Under the pieces are notes generated by a model. It saw only the letters and a program-made list of their open reading frames with translations, was not told the origin of the DNA and searched no databases. From Neisseriaceae bacterium (GTDB lineage Bacteria; Pseudomonadota; Gammaproteobacteria; Burkholderiales; Neisseriaceae), in the NCBI GenBank assembly GCA_030146285.1, contig JASLBZ010000011.1, forward strand, positions 1 through 17,364: a stretch of DNA of 17,364 nucleotides, read 5' to 3'. A program made the position numbers and the translations under genes. Within the stretch, counting starts at the first letter, position 1. Every line of letters starts with the position of its first letter. This document shows, one piece after another, positions 7,026 to 14,736 of the stretch.

Positions 7026-7664
7026 ATGTCACTTTTTCAAAATGCTAAATTCTTCACAACAGTGAACCATTTAAAAGATTTGCCCCCTACTCCTGCCGAA
7101 ATTGCTTTCGTGGGTCGCAGTAATGCGGGTAAATCAAGTGCGATTAACACGCTAACCAACCACGTGCGTCTTGCCTATGTTTCTAAGACGCCTGGCCGCA
7201 CACAACACATTAACTTTTTTGAGTTAGCCAATGGTAACTTTATGGTGGACTTGCCAGGTTATGGTTATGCCCAAGTTCCAGAAGCGATTCGCAGGCACTG
7301 GGTTGAACTCTTGGGTCAATATTTGCAAATCAGACCAAGCCTAATTGGCCTGGTATTGATCATGGATATTCGCCATCCCTTAAGAGAATTAGACCAACGC
7401 ATGTTAGAATTCTCTGCAGAACGTGGGCTGCGTGTCCACATTCTACTATCAAAAGCAGATAAATTATCCAAGAATGACCAAATTAAAACCTTGTCTGCGG
7501 TCAAGAAAGCTTTAAAACCCTTTATGGAAAAGCAAGATATCACCATTCAAACCTTCTCTAGCCTAAAACGCCAAGGCAAAGAAGAAGTTGAAGCTGTTGT
7601 CAAATCTTGGTTTGACGATTTGGTGATTGAAGAAGAGTTGGTTGATGAAAGCACTGAAAACTAA
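7026..7664 (+). CDS. engB: Ribosome-biogenesis GTP-binding protein EngB (YihA/YsxC)
   Basis: A 212-aa TRAFAC-class GTPase needed for 50S ribosomal subunit maturation and usually essential for growth. GTP-binding motifs are intact: G1 GRSNAGKS (30-37), the family block KTPGRTQ (54-60), G3 DLPGYG (75-80) and G4 SKADK (142-146). I chose ATG at 7026 because Neisseria orthologues begin at the matching residue (M-x-LFQNAKFFTTVNHLKDLP). The longer in-frame GTG at 6987 would lie upstream of the predicted transcript start and encodes a non-conserved extension. No strong ribosome site is visible. It diverges from cytochrome c4 and ends at a terminator shared with the convergent AEC transporter gene. 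Confidence 0.96.
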   Translation: MSLFQNAKFFTTVNHLKDLPPTPAEIAFVGRSNAGKSSAINTLTNHVRLAYVSKTPGRTQHINFFELANGNFMVDLPGYGYAQVPEAIRRHWVELLGQYLQIRPSLIGLVLIMDIRHPLRELDQRMLEFSAERGLRVHILLSKADKLSKNDQIKTLSAVKKALKPFMEKQDITIQTFSSLKRQGKEEVEAVVKSWFDDLVIEEELVDESTEN

Positions 7665-7692
7665 CCTTCAGCAAACGTCGCAAAAAGACAAC

Positions 7693-7720
7693 ACAAGCAA
7701 GCATTTAGCTTGCTTGTTTT
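7693..7720. terminator. Terminator between convergent engB and the AEC transporter gene
   Basis: ACAAGCAAGC (7693-7702) and GCTTGCTTGT (7708-7717) form a perfect 10-bp stem with loop ATTTA, followed by Ts on the plus strand (7717-7720). An A-run at 7682-7686 gives a T-run further along on the minus strand. It sits in the 58-nt gap between the two stop codons and probably serves both genes. Confidence 0.8.
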
Positions 7721-7722
7721 CG

Positions 7723-8682
7723 TTACAACCAACCCAAACTTCTCAAAACAGCAAAACTAATGGCTGCAATAAACATGCCTGCGAACGTTGTCATGCCCAA
7801 AATATTGGCTGCAGCCGTGGCATTGCCGCCCATATTTTTCACCATAATATAACTTGCCGCTGCCACTGGCGATGCACTCATCATAAACAATACACCAAAA
7901 TCCATGGTTGGTAACCCCCAAGCTTTACCGACCACAATGGCCACAATCGGTGCAATAAACAGCCTGCCAATACTTGACCACAATGAAATATCGCTGACTT
8001 TCATCATTGATTTAAAATCAAAGGTTGCTCCTGCGCAAATCAATGCCAATGGCAAGGAAATATCCGCCAAAAACTGTCCTGTTTGCAACACCATACTGGG
8101 TAACGTATCCAATGTTTGTTTGCACACAATCCCCAATACAATGCCCAGAATCAATGGGTTTTTGGCAATTTGTTTAAAGGTGCTAATCCAATTCATGCGC
8201 AAGCCTGGCTGCAATGAACGACTTAATGTAATGACTCCTAAGATATTGAACAAAATAGTCATGGCACCTGCATAAATAGCACCAACCGCCAGTCCTTCTG
8301 CACCGTAAGCATTGGCACAGAAGGCCAAGCCAACAATCGCAGTATTGGCACGAAAAACGCCTTGTACAAAAACACCTCGATTTTCTGTGCTTTTCACAAA
8401 GTATTTGGCAAACCATTCTGAGCCAAAATACAGAATAAACGTGGTCACCGTACCGGCTAAAATCACATTGATTTGCTGTGCATAATCTGCGTCGCTGTTC
8501 ACAATACTCAAGAACAACAATGCAGGCAGTGCCCAATTGAACACCAGCTTAGAAGCTTGGTCACAAAAAGCCACATCCACGTGTTTGATGTTGCGCAACC
8601 ACATACCAAAAAACAACAACAAGACATTGGGCAAGGTCACTTGCATTGAAAAAAGAATTGCATCCAAAATCGTTTGCCACAT
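7723..8682 (-). CDS. AEC-family transporter (auxin efflux carrier superfamily)
   Basis: A 319-aa protein made almost entirely of hydrophobic segments, about ten, in the pattern of the AEC/BASS-like fold. Family-like segments include NWALPALLFLSIV, FRANTAIVGLAFCANAYG and the C-terminal ASPVAAASYIMVKNMGG. Bacterial AEC members include malonate and other small organic acid permeases; the name auxin carrier is historical and the substrate cannot be read from sequence. The start is ATG at 8680-8682 with AGGA upstream at good spacing. It lies 26 nt downstream of the LOG-family gene on the same strand, so the two probably form an operon with the terminator at 7693-7720. Confidence 0.9.
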   Translation of the reverse strand: MWQTILDAILFSMQVTLPNVLLLFFGMWLRNIKHVDVAFCDQASKLVFNWALPALLFLSIVNSDADYAQQINVILAGTVTTFILYFGSEWFAKYFVKSTENRGVFVQGVFRANTAIVGLAFCANAYGAEGLAVGAIYAGAMTILFNILGVITLSRSLQPGLRMNWISTFKQIAKNPLILGIVLGIVCKQTLDTLPSMVLQTGQFLADISLPLALICAGATFDFKSMMKVSDISLWSSIGRLFIAPIVAIVVGKAWGLPTMDFGVLFMMSASPVAAASYIMVKNMGGNATAAANILGMTTFAGMFIAAISFAVLRSLGWL

Positions 8683-8708
8683 GTGTATTTCCTATTGTTG
8701 CTAGCTGG

Positions 8709-9440
8709 TTATAGCCCAAGATTAATTTCAGTGGAATCGGCCTGACACCAGCTCAAGCCTTCTTGCTCATAAAAACAAAATATTTCATTCACGATTTCTT
8801 CTGGCTCATCGATGATTTTGACCAAATGCACATCATCGGCTCCAATCACTTTTTCGGCAACCAATGTATCGCCAATCCAGTCATACAAGCCTTGCCAAAA
8901 TTCACGCCCACACAGAATAATGGGACGCTTGCGAATCGTGCCTGTTTGCATTAGGGTTAAACTTTCAAACATTTCATCCAAAGTGCCAAAACCGCCAGGC
9001 ATCACCACATAAGCAATCGCATGCTTAACAAACATCACCTTACGTGGGAAAAAATGTTGGAATTTCACACTCAAATCTTGGTACAAATTGGGACGCTCTT
9101 CATGTGGCAGGACAATATTCAAGCCGACTGAAGGGCTAATACCTGCATAAGCGCCCTTATTGGCAGCTTCCATTAAGCCAGGACCACCGCCCGAAATCAC
9201 ACTAAAACCACTGTCAGACAACAATCTGGCCAAAATTTCGCATTTCTCGTACATCGGATGCCCTTCATTTAAACGGGCACTACCAAAGATGGAAACCGCA
9301 GGTTGTATGGCTTTGAGCTCCTCACCTGACTGCACAAATTCAGAAACAATGCGCAATAAATGATAAGACTCACGCGCACGTAGTGATTCTTTGCTATCTT
9401 CAGGTAAAATAGGTTTTGGTAACTTATCAAATAAACTCAT
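8709..9440 (-). CDS. LOG-family protein (lysine decarboxylase-like / nucleoside monophosphate phosphoribohydrolase fold)
   Basis: A 243-aa cytosolic protein of the LOG superfamily. Signature motifs are GSAR (53-56), GGGPGLMEAANKGA (84-97), the RK pair (133-134) and PGGFGTLDE (148-156), the family's PGGxGTxxE active-site motif. Characterised relatives hydrolyse nucleoside 5'-monophosphates to base and ribose 5-phosphate, as in plant cytokinin activation; many were misannotated as lysine decarboxylases. The start is ATG at 9438-9440 with GAGGTG upstream; the extended frame to 9527 runs through the uptake-sequence palindrome and is rejected. It diverges from polA across 58 nt and heads an operon with the AEC transporter. 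The physiological substrate is not deducible. Confidence 0.93.
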   Translation of the reverse strand: MSLFDKLPKPILPEDSKESLRARESYHLLRIVSEFVQSGEELKAIQPAVSIFGSARLNEGHPMYEKCEILARLLSDSGFSVISGGGPGLMEAANKGAYAGISPSVGLNIVLPHEERPNLYQDLSVKFQHFFPRKVMFVKHAIAYVVMPGGFGTLDEMFESLTLMQTGTIRKRPIILCGREFWQGLYDWIGDTLVAEKVIGADDVHLVKIIDEPEEIVNEIFCFYEQEGLSWCQADSTEINLGL

Positions 9441-9460
9441 TTTTTTATTCACCTCGCTTT

Positions 9461-9483
9461 GTTTTTCAGGCTGCCTGAAAAAC
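9461..9483. repeat. DNA uptake sequence in a near-perfect palindrome
   Basis: Arms of 11 bp (9461-9471 and 9473-9483) flank a single central T. The plus strand reads AGGCTGCCTGAA (9468-9479), the 12-mer described for Simonsiella. The minus strand reads AGGCAGCCTGAA (9476-9465), the 12-mer described for Kingella. It lies between the divergent LOG gene and polA. As RNA it could form a hairpin with a loop of about 5 nt. Confidence 0.8.
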
Positions 9484-9498
9484 CCACACAGTCGGATT

Positions 9499-12318
9499 AT
9501 GAAAACACTATTGCTTGTTGATGGCACATCTTATCTTTATCGCGCGTTTCATGCCATGGCGCCACTGACCAGTCCTACAGGAGAACCTACCGGCGCTTTG
9601 TATGGCGTTTTGAATATGCTGCGCCATTTGCGTCTAAACCATCAGCATGATTATTGTGCCTGTATTTTTGATGCAAAAGGGAAAAACTTCCGTCACGACT
9701 TGTTTCCTGACTACAAAGGCACACGCCCACCCATGCCGGATGAGCTGCGTAGCCAAGCCAACCAAATTCAAGATTTGGTTCGTTTAACAGGTTGGCCTGT
9801 CTTGTCTGTGCCCGATGTCGAAGCCGATGACGTGATTGGCACCTTATCGCGTGCTGGTGACGCTGCTGGCATGAAGGTCATTATCTCCACTGGAGACAAA
9901 GACATGGCGCAATTGGTCACGGACAATGTTTCTTTGGTGAACACCATGACCGGCGAAGTGCTTGACGTCGATGGCGTCCAAGGCAAGTTCGGTGTACCGC
10001 CTGAACGCATTATTGACTACTTAACCTTAATTGGTGACAAAGTGGACAATGTCCCTGGTGTGGATAAGTGCGGCCCGAAAACGGCAGTCAAATGGTTGGA
10101 TGCTTATGGCTCTTTAGAAAATATCATGGCCCATGCCACTGAAATAAAAGGAAAAGTGGGTGAGCATTTACAGGCAGCCTTAAACCACTTGCCTTTATCA
10201 TATGAATTAATCACGATTAAAGACGATGTGGATTTAAGCGCAGACATGCCAGATGGCATGGAAGGCTTGCATTTCCAACAAACAGATCCTGAAGCCTTGG
10301 TTGAGCGTTTTCAAAATTTGGGCTTTAAAAAATGGTTGGCTGAAGCACAACAAAAACTGGCAGAAAAACCAGCCCCAAAAACCCACATTCAAACCCAAGA
10401 TGATTTGTTTGCCGCCACGGTAGCCGATGCAGTGGACAACCGACAATATGAAGCTGTTGCTAAGCCAGAAGTGATTATTGAAGTGGATGCATCACAATAC
10501 GATGCCAGTGTGGCGACCCACTACCACGGTATCACCTCTACGGAAGCATTAGACGCTTTACTGCTGCGCCTAGAGCATGCTACAGAGATTGGCTTGGACA
10601 CAGAAACCACCAGCTTAAATGTACAAGAAGCACAGATTATTGGTCTGAGCATTGCATTTGCTCCGGGTGATGCTTGTTATATCCCACTGGCACACACCGA
10701 ATCCATGGTGGATGCACAACTGCCTTTGGATGAGACTTTGCGTATTCTGAAGCCTTATTTGGAAAGCGAAAAACTGGGCAAAATTGGACAAAACATCAAG
10801 TACGATGAGCATATTTTGGCCAATCACGGTATTTTCTTAAATGGCATTGTGGGTGACAGCATGCTCGCCTCTTATGTGTATGAGAGCCATTTGGGTCACG
10901 GACTGGACGAGTTGGCTTTGCGCCACTTGAACATTGAAACCATTACCTATGAAAGCCTGTGCGGCAAAGGGGCAAAACAGCTGAGCTTTGCTGATATTGC
11001 CGTCGAAGATGCCATCCAATATGCCAGCCAAGATGCCGATTTGGCCTTGCGTTTGCATTTATTGCTTTTGCAAAAAATGGACGCGCAACAACAAGAGATG
11101 TATTTGAATTTAGAGCTGCCTGTTTCTCAAGTGCTGTTTGAAATGGAACGTTATGGCGTTTTAATCGACAAGCCGGAGCTCGACCGCCAAAGTCACCATT
11201 TGGGTACGGAATTATTGGCTTTTGAAAAACAAGCTTTTGAGCTTGCCGGTCAGCCATTTAATTTAAACTCGCCCAAACAGCTGCAAGAAATCTTATTTAC
11301 CAAATTGGAAATTCCCACCAAAGGTTTGAAGAAAACACCATCCGGTGGTATTTCTACCAATGAGTCTGTTTTGGAAAAATTGGCACTGGACTACCCTTTG
11401 CCCAAGATTATTTTGCAAACCCGCAGCATCAGCAAACTCAAATCCACGTATACCGACAAGTTGCCAACGCTGATCAATCCCAAAACCCATCGCGTTCACA
11501 CAACTTATGCACAAGCCGTTGCCATTACAGGACGCCTAGCGAGCAACAACCCAAACTTACAGAATATCCCCATTCGCACTGAAGATGGACGCCGTGTTCG
11601 TCGTGCGTTTATCGCACCGGCAAACCACAAAATTGTTTCTGCCGACTACTCTCAAGTTGAGCTGCGCATCATGGCGCATCTATCCCAAGATGAGAATTTA
11701 ATTGATGCATTTAATCATGGCCATGACATTCACCGCAGAACAGCAGCTGAGATTTTTGATGTGCCACAAGAAGCTGTTAGCAGTGAACAACGTCGCTATG
11801 CGAAAACCATTAACTTTGGCTTGATTTACGGCATGCGTGAATATGGTTTGGCACAAGCTCTGGAAACCACACCTTTTGCTGCCAAAGAATACATTGATCG
11901 CTATTTTGCACGTTATCCTGGCGTGGCTGACTACATGCAACGCGCCAAAGAAGATGCAGAAGAAAAAGGCTATGTGCAAACCATTTTTGGTCGTCGTTTG
12001 TATCTACCAGATATCAACAGCAGCAATGGCAATGTTCGTGCCGGCGCTGAGCGTGCAGCCATTAACGCGCCCATGCAAGGCACGGCATCTGATTTGATTA
12101 AACGTGCAATGCTGCTTGTGCAATCGTGGCTACACAGCGAAAAAATGCAAAGCACACTGATTATGCAAGTGCACGATGAATTGGTGCTGGAAGTTCCTGA
12201 ACATGAATTGGCTGTGCTACAAGTGAAACTGCCTGAGTTGATGTCACAAGCAGGTGAGCTTAGCGTGCCTTTGCTGGCCGAAGTTGGCATTGGCGACAAC
12301 TGGGAACAAGCGCACTAA
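9499..12318 (+). CDS. polA: DNA polymerase I
   Basis: A 939-aa DNA polymerase I for Okazaki fragment processing and repair synthesis. The N-terminal 5'-3' exonuclease (about 1-290) has VEADDVIG and STGDKD. The 3'-5' proofreading domain (about 355-540) keeps all the acidic residues: D367 and E369 (LDTET), D436 (IKYDE), Y508 and D512 (YASQD). The polymerase domain has motif A with D716 (SADYSQVELRI), motif B RRYAKTINFGLIYG with K769 and F773, and motif C D893 (QVHDELV). The start is ATG at 9499, beginning MKTLLLVDGTSYLYRAFHAM as in orthologues; the longer frame from 9391 runs through the LOG gene and the palindrome. The ribosome site is weak. Only 58 nt separate it from the divergent LOG start. 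An 11-of-12 uptake-like word lies inside at 10172-10183. Confidence 0.98.
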   Translation: MKTLLLVDGTSYLYRAFHAMAPLTSPTGEPTGALYGVLNMLRHLRLNHQHDYCACIFDAKGKNFRHDLFPDYKGTRPPMPDELRSQANQIQDLVRLTGWPVLSVPDVEADDVIGTLSRAGDAAGMKVIISTGDKDMAQLVTDNVSLVNTMTGEVLDVDGVQGKFGVPPERIIDYLTLIGDKVDNVPGVDKCGPKTAVKWLDAYGSLENIMAHATEIKGKVGEHLQAALNHLPLSYELITIKDDVDLSADMPDGMEGLHFQQTDPEALVERFQNLGFKKWLAEAQQKLAEKPAPKTHIQTQDDLFAATVADAVDNRQYEAVAKPEVIIEVDASQYDASVATHYHGITSTEALDALLLRLEHATEIGLDTETTSLNVQEAQIIGLSIAFAPGDACYIPLAHTESMVDAQLPLDETLRILKPYLESEKLGKIGQNIKYDEHILANHGIFLNGIVGDSMLASYVYESHLGHGLDELALRHLNIETITYESLCGKGAKQLSFADIAVEDAIQYASQDADLALRLHLLLLQKMDAQQQEMYLNLELPVSQVLFEMERYGVLIDKPELDRQSHHLGTELLAFEKQAFELAGQPFNLNSPKQLQEILFTKLEIPTKGLKKTPSGGISTNESVLEKLALDYPLPKIILQTRSISKLKSTYTDKLPTLINPKTHRVHTTYAQAVAITGRLASNNPNLQNIPIRTEDGRRVRRAFIAPANHKIVSADYSQVELRIMAHLSQDENLIDAFNHGHDIHRRTAAEIFDVPQEAVSSEQRRYAKTINFGLIYGMREYGLAQALETTPFAAKEYIDRYFARYPGVADYMQRAKEDAEEKGYVQTIFGRRLYLPDINSSNGNVRAGAERAAINAPMQGTASDLIKRAMLLVQSWLHSEKMQSTLIMQVHDELVLEVPEHELAVLQVKLPELMSQAGELSVPLLAEVGIGDNWEQAH

Positions 12319-12337
12319 TCCCCCATTTGCCATCAAC

Positions 12338-12375
12338 AGAGCCGCTAAGTCACACACAAATGAATCAGCGGCTCT
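12338..12375 (+). other. Inverted repeat downstream of polA
   Basis: AGAGCCGCT (12338-12346) and AGCGGCTCT (12367-12375) are perfectly complementary with a 20-nt loop, 19 nt after the polA stop. No T-tract follows, so it may be a 3'-end protecting or accessory hairpin rather than a terminator. A second repeat, ACTGAAT (12400-12406) with ATTCAGT (12415-12421), lies further on. Confidence 0.35.
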
Positions 12376-12465
12376 ACCCGAGGCACAAGACATTCAAATA
12401 CTGAATACTGAGCAATTCAGTGGCTTTCAGGATGCCTAAAATACTGGGTACTATTTTGTTGGCAC

Positions 12466-12496
12466 AAAAAAAGACTGGCTTTCACCAGTCTTTTTT
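12466..12496. terminator. Bidirectional terminator between polA and mmsA
   Basis: GACTGG (12473-12478) pairs with CCAGTC (12485-12490) around loop CTTTCA. Seven As precede (12466-12472) and six Ts follow (12491-12496), with more Ts beyond 12498. The structure reads as an intrinsic terminator on both strands, between convergent polA and mmsA (stop at 12512). Confidence 0.92.
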
Positions 12497-12511
12497 AATT
12501 TTTATGCTCGA

Positions 12512-14008
12512 TTAACCCAATGTTGGCATGGAGAACTGTGCACCTTCGCGAACTTCTGACGTAGGCCAGCGCTGAGTAATCGTTTTGCGACGGGTATAGA
12601 AACGCGCCCCATCTGGACCATACGCATACAAATCACCAAACAGCGAGCGCTTCCAACCACCAAAACTATGGTAAGAAACAGGTACTGGCAATGGAATATT
12701 AATCCCCACCATGCCGACTTGAATATTGTCACTGAAGTAGCGCGCCGCCTCACCATCGCGGGTATAAATGCACGTACCATTGCCATATTCATGGTCATTA
12801 ATCAGCTGCATGGCTTCTTGCATGGTTTTCACACGCACAATTTGCAAAACAGGCCCAAAAATTTCTTCTTGGTAGCTTTTCATGTTCGGTGTCACCGCAT
12901 CAATCAAGGTAGCGCCCACAAAAAAGCCATTTTCGTAACCAGCCACTTGAGAAGCTCGACCATCTACCACAATCGTAGCGCCATCTTGCTGTGCGCTATC
13001 AATATAAGCAATCACCTTTTCTTGGTGGGCTTTGGTGATCACTGGGCCAAAATCATTGTTATTGTCGCTATACACACCCATTTTTAATGATTTCATTGCC
13101 TCAGTCATCTTGCTGACCAATTGATCAGCCACATCATCGCCTACCGCTACCGCAACGGACAAGGCCATACAACGCTCGCCAGATGAACCAAAAGCAGCGC
13201 CCAGTAACGAGTTCACCACATTACCTAAGTCAGCATCAGGCATCACAATGGCGTGGTTTTTAGCACCGCCCAAAGCTTGGCAACGTTTACCATGTTTGGT
13301 TGCTGTTGAATAAATATATTCAGCAATGGGTGTTGAGCCCACAAAACTCACCGCTTGAATGCGTTTATCGGTCAGTAAAACATCCACAGCTGTTTTATCA
13401 CCGTTAACCACGTTCATCACGCCTTTAGGCAAACCTGCTTGTTCTAACAATTGTGCAATAAACAATGTTGAACTCGGGTCACGCTCAGATGGCTTTAAGA
13501 TAAAGCAATTGCCGCACACTATGGCCATTGGATACATCCACAATGGCACCATAGCAGGGAAATTGAATGGCGTAATGCCTGCCACTACACCCAAAGGCTG
13601 AAATTCACTCCATGAATCAATATCAGGGCCCACACCTTTGCTAAATTCACCTTTTAAAAACTCAGGTGCACTGCATGCATACTCTACGTTTTCAATGCCG
13701 CGTTGTAACTCACCTGCAGCATCATGCAAAATTTTGCCATGCTCTTCACCGATTAACTGGCAGATTTTGTCTTTGTTTTGTTCTAGCAATTCTTTAAAAC
13801 GAAACATCACGCGTGCACGCTTCATGACTGGCGTATTTCGCCAAGTCAGAAAAGCTGCCTGTGCAGATGCAATCGCTTCTTCAACCGTCGCCACACTGGC
13901 CAAAGCAACTTCTTTGCTAATACCGCCTGTGGCTGGGTTATACACCGGCTGTGTTCGTTCTGTATCTTGAATCAGTTCGCCATTGATTAAATGTCCTACA
14001 ACTTCCAT
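12512..14008 (-). CDS. mmsA: CoA-acylating methylmalonate-semialdehyde dehydrogenase
   Basis: A 498-aa aldehyde dehydrogenase superfamily enzyme. It is assigned to the MmsA/IolA group, which oxidises methylmalonate semialdehyde or malonate semialdehyde with NAD+ and CoA to propionyl-CoA or acetyl-CoA (valine, beta-alanine or inositol catabolism). Seen: TPFNFPAMVPLWM (146-158) with N149, the NAD site FVGSTPIAE (222-230), and nucleophile Cys280 in GSSGERCMALS. The usual aldehyde dehydrogenase Glu is replaced by Asn in LGGAKNH (247-252), as is typical of this CoA-dependent group. The start is ATG at 14006-14008 with AGGAG 7 nt upstream; an earlier TTG at 14023 overlaps that site. It is monocistronic: it has a candidate promoter of its own, and terminators lie on both sides. 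No other valine, propionate or inositol gene is in the window, so the substrate is unsure. Confidence 0.92.
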   Translation of the reverse strand: MEVVGHLINGELIQDTERTQPVYNPATGGISKEVALASVATVEEAIASAQAAFLTWRNTPVMKRARVMFRFKELLEQNKDKICQLIGEEHGKILHDAAGELQRGIENVEYACSAPEFLKGEFSKGVGPDIDSWSEFQPLGVVAGITPFNFPAMVPLWMYPMAIVCGNCFILKPSERDPSSTLFIAQLLEQAGLPKGVMNVVNGDKTAVDVLLTDKRIQAVSFVGSTPIAEYIYSTATKHGKRCQALGGAKNHAIVMPDADLGNVVNSLLGAAFGSSGERCMALSVAVAVGDDVADQLVSKMTEAMKSLKMGVYSDNNNDFGPVITKAHQEKVIAYIDSAQQDGATIVVDGRASQVAGYENGFFVGATLIDAVTPNMKSYQEEIFGPVLQIVRVKTMQEAMQLINDHEYGNGTCIYTRDGEAARYFSDNIQVGMVGINIPLPVPVSYHSFGGWKRSLFGDLYAYGPDGARFYTRRKTITQRWPTSEVREGAQFSMPTLG

Positions 14009-14076
14009 CGTCTTTCTCCTCAAATATTGTTATTGGCTGCTATCCTAGCCTGTTTTTACTACTGACAATAGCCACA

Positions 14077-14104
14077 AGCATAACAAATAATACAGATAGG
14101 TAAA
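14077..14104 (-). promoter_or_regulatory. Candidate promoter for mmsA
   Basis: On the minus strand the -35 is TTTACC (14104-14099, 4 of 6), the spacer 16 nt, and the extended -10 TGTTATGCT (hexamer TATGCT at 14082-14077). The predicted start near 14070 gives a leader of about 60 nt. An alternative -10, TATTAT, lies just upstream without a good -35. Confidence 0.35.
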
Positions 14105-14144
14105 CCAGAAAATACAAAATATTTAAATCAAAATCCATGAACCC

Positions 14145-14175
14145 AAAAAAAAGCTGCCATAAGGCAGCTTTTTTT
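14145..14175 (-). terminator. Intrinsic terminator after the 159-aa membrane-protein gene
   Basis: GCTGCC (14153-14158) and GGCAGC (14163-14168) with loop ATAA are extended by A-run and T-run pairing (14145-14152 with 14169-14175), giving T-tracts on either strand. It lies 15 nt past the stop of the minus-strand gene ending at 14190 and probably closes the yraN-gmhA-dolP group too. Confidence 0.9.
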
Positions 14176-14189
14176 AGTCCAATCACAGC

Positions 14190-14669
14190 TTAAAACAAAT
14201 TATCAATGTCTCGAGCGGGTGCTGGTTGACTAGAGCGTTTGACTTCAACCGTAGATTCTTGCTTGATTTTGGGCTTGCTATTGATAGGTGCAACCACCAC
14301 CTCTTTAACAATTGCATCTTTTTTCACGCCTGTTAACGCGGTATTGGTGACTTTGCCATCTTCAGGTTTGTCTGCCAATAAGTCTTCAACTGTCATGGTT
14401 GGTTTTTCAGCCTTGCCTTGGCCATCGACAGCAAAAACAGGCGAATGGTCATTGTCATGCTGCAAAGTCCATTCTTCTACTTCCGAGCCTGAACCAGAAG
14501 AGGTTCCCGTTGTCGCTGGTACGCCAATATCACTGTTCAAAGCATGATAAGCTTTTGCCACCAAAACACCGACTGCAATAGCCAATACCAACAAAAACAG
14601 CATAAAAATACGTTTTGCTGTCACAGGAGAACCTTTTTTGGGTACTGGCTTCGTTGCTTTTTCAGTCAT
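14190..14669 (-). CDS. Unrecognised single-pass membrane protein with a low-complexity tail
   Basis: A 159-aa protein I do not recognise. From the ATG at 14667-14669 the layout is a basic N-terminal segment (MTEKATKPVPKKGSPVTAKR), one membrane span at about 21-43, a Ser/Gly/Thr linker (about 54-63), a charged and Lys/Val-rich region, and a C-terminal end RDIDNLF. The positive N-terminus suggests N-in topology with about 115 residues in the periplasm. No lipobox, SPOR, TonB or enzymatic motif was seen. In-frame TTG (14681) and GTG (14675) starts are possible but their ribosome sites are no better. It follows dolP by 63 nt on the same strand, with a candidate promoter in that gap, and ends at a strong terminator. 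The context suggests an envelope role, which is inference only. Confidence 0.75.
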   Translation of the reverse strand: MTEKATKPVPKKGSPVTAKRIFMLFLLVLAIAVGVLVAKAYHALNSDIGVPATTGTSSGSGSEVEEWTLQHDNDHSPVFAVDGQGKAEKPTMTVEDLLADKPEDGKVTNTALTGVKKDAIVKEVVVAPINSKPKIKQESTVEVKRSSQPAPARDIDNLF

Positions 14670-14706
14670 GTCCACGCTCAATCAATACATTTAAATAAAC
14701 GGATGC

Positions 14707-14736
14707 AGTATAACACATTGATTTTATGATTATCAG
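14707..14736 (-). promoter_or_regulatory. Candidate promoter for the 159-aa membrane protein
   Basis: On the minus strand the -35 is CTGATA (14736-14731, 4 of 6), the spacer 18 nt, and the -10 TATACT (14712-14707, 5 of 6). The -35 overlaps the dolP stop codon. It would allow expression apart from the dolP operon. Confidence 0.35.

Noticed and set aside
8183..8536. Cys-rich 117-aa minus-strand frame
   Set aside because: It lies within the AEC transporter gene in another frame. The Cys come from TGT/TGC in shifted hydrophobic codons.
9391..9498. Longer N-terminus for polA
   Set aside because: It would overlap the LOG gene and translate the uptake palindrome. Orthologues begin at MKTLLLVDG.
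14153..14168. GCTGCC/GGCAGC terminator stem as a paired uptake sequence
   Set aside because: It shares only a 6-base core with the uptake word and lacks the flanking CTGAA; it reads as an ordinary terminator.
14190..14213. C-terminal DIDNLF as a sliding-clamp binding motif
   Set aside because: Only the final LF fits the QLxLF consensus, and the segment is predicted to be periplasmic.
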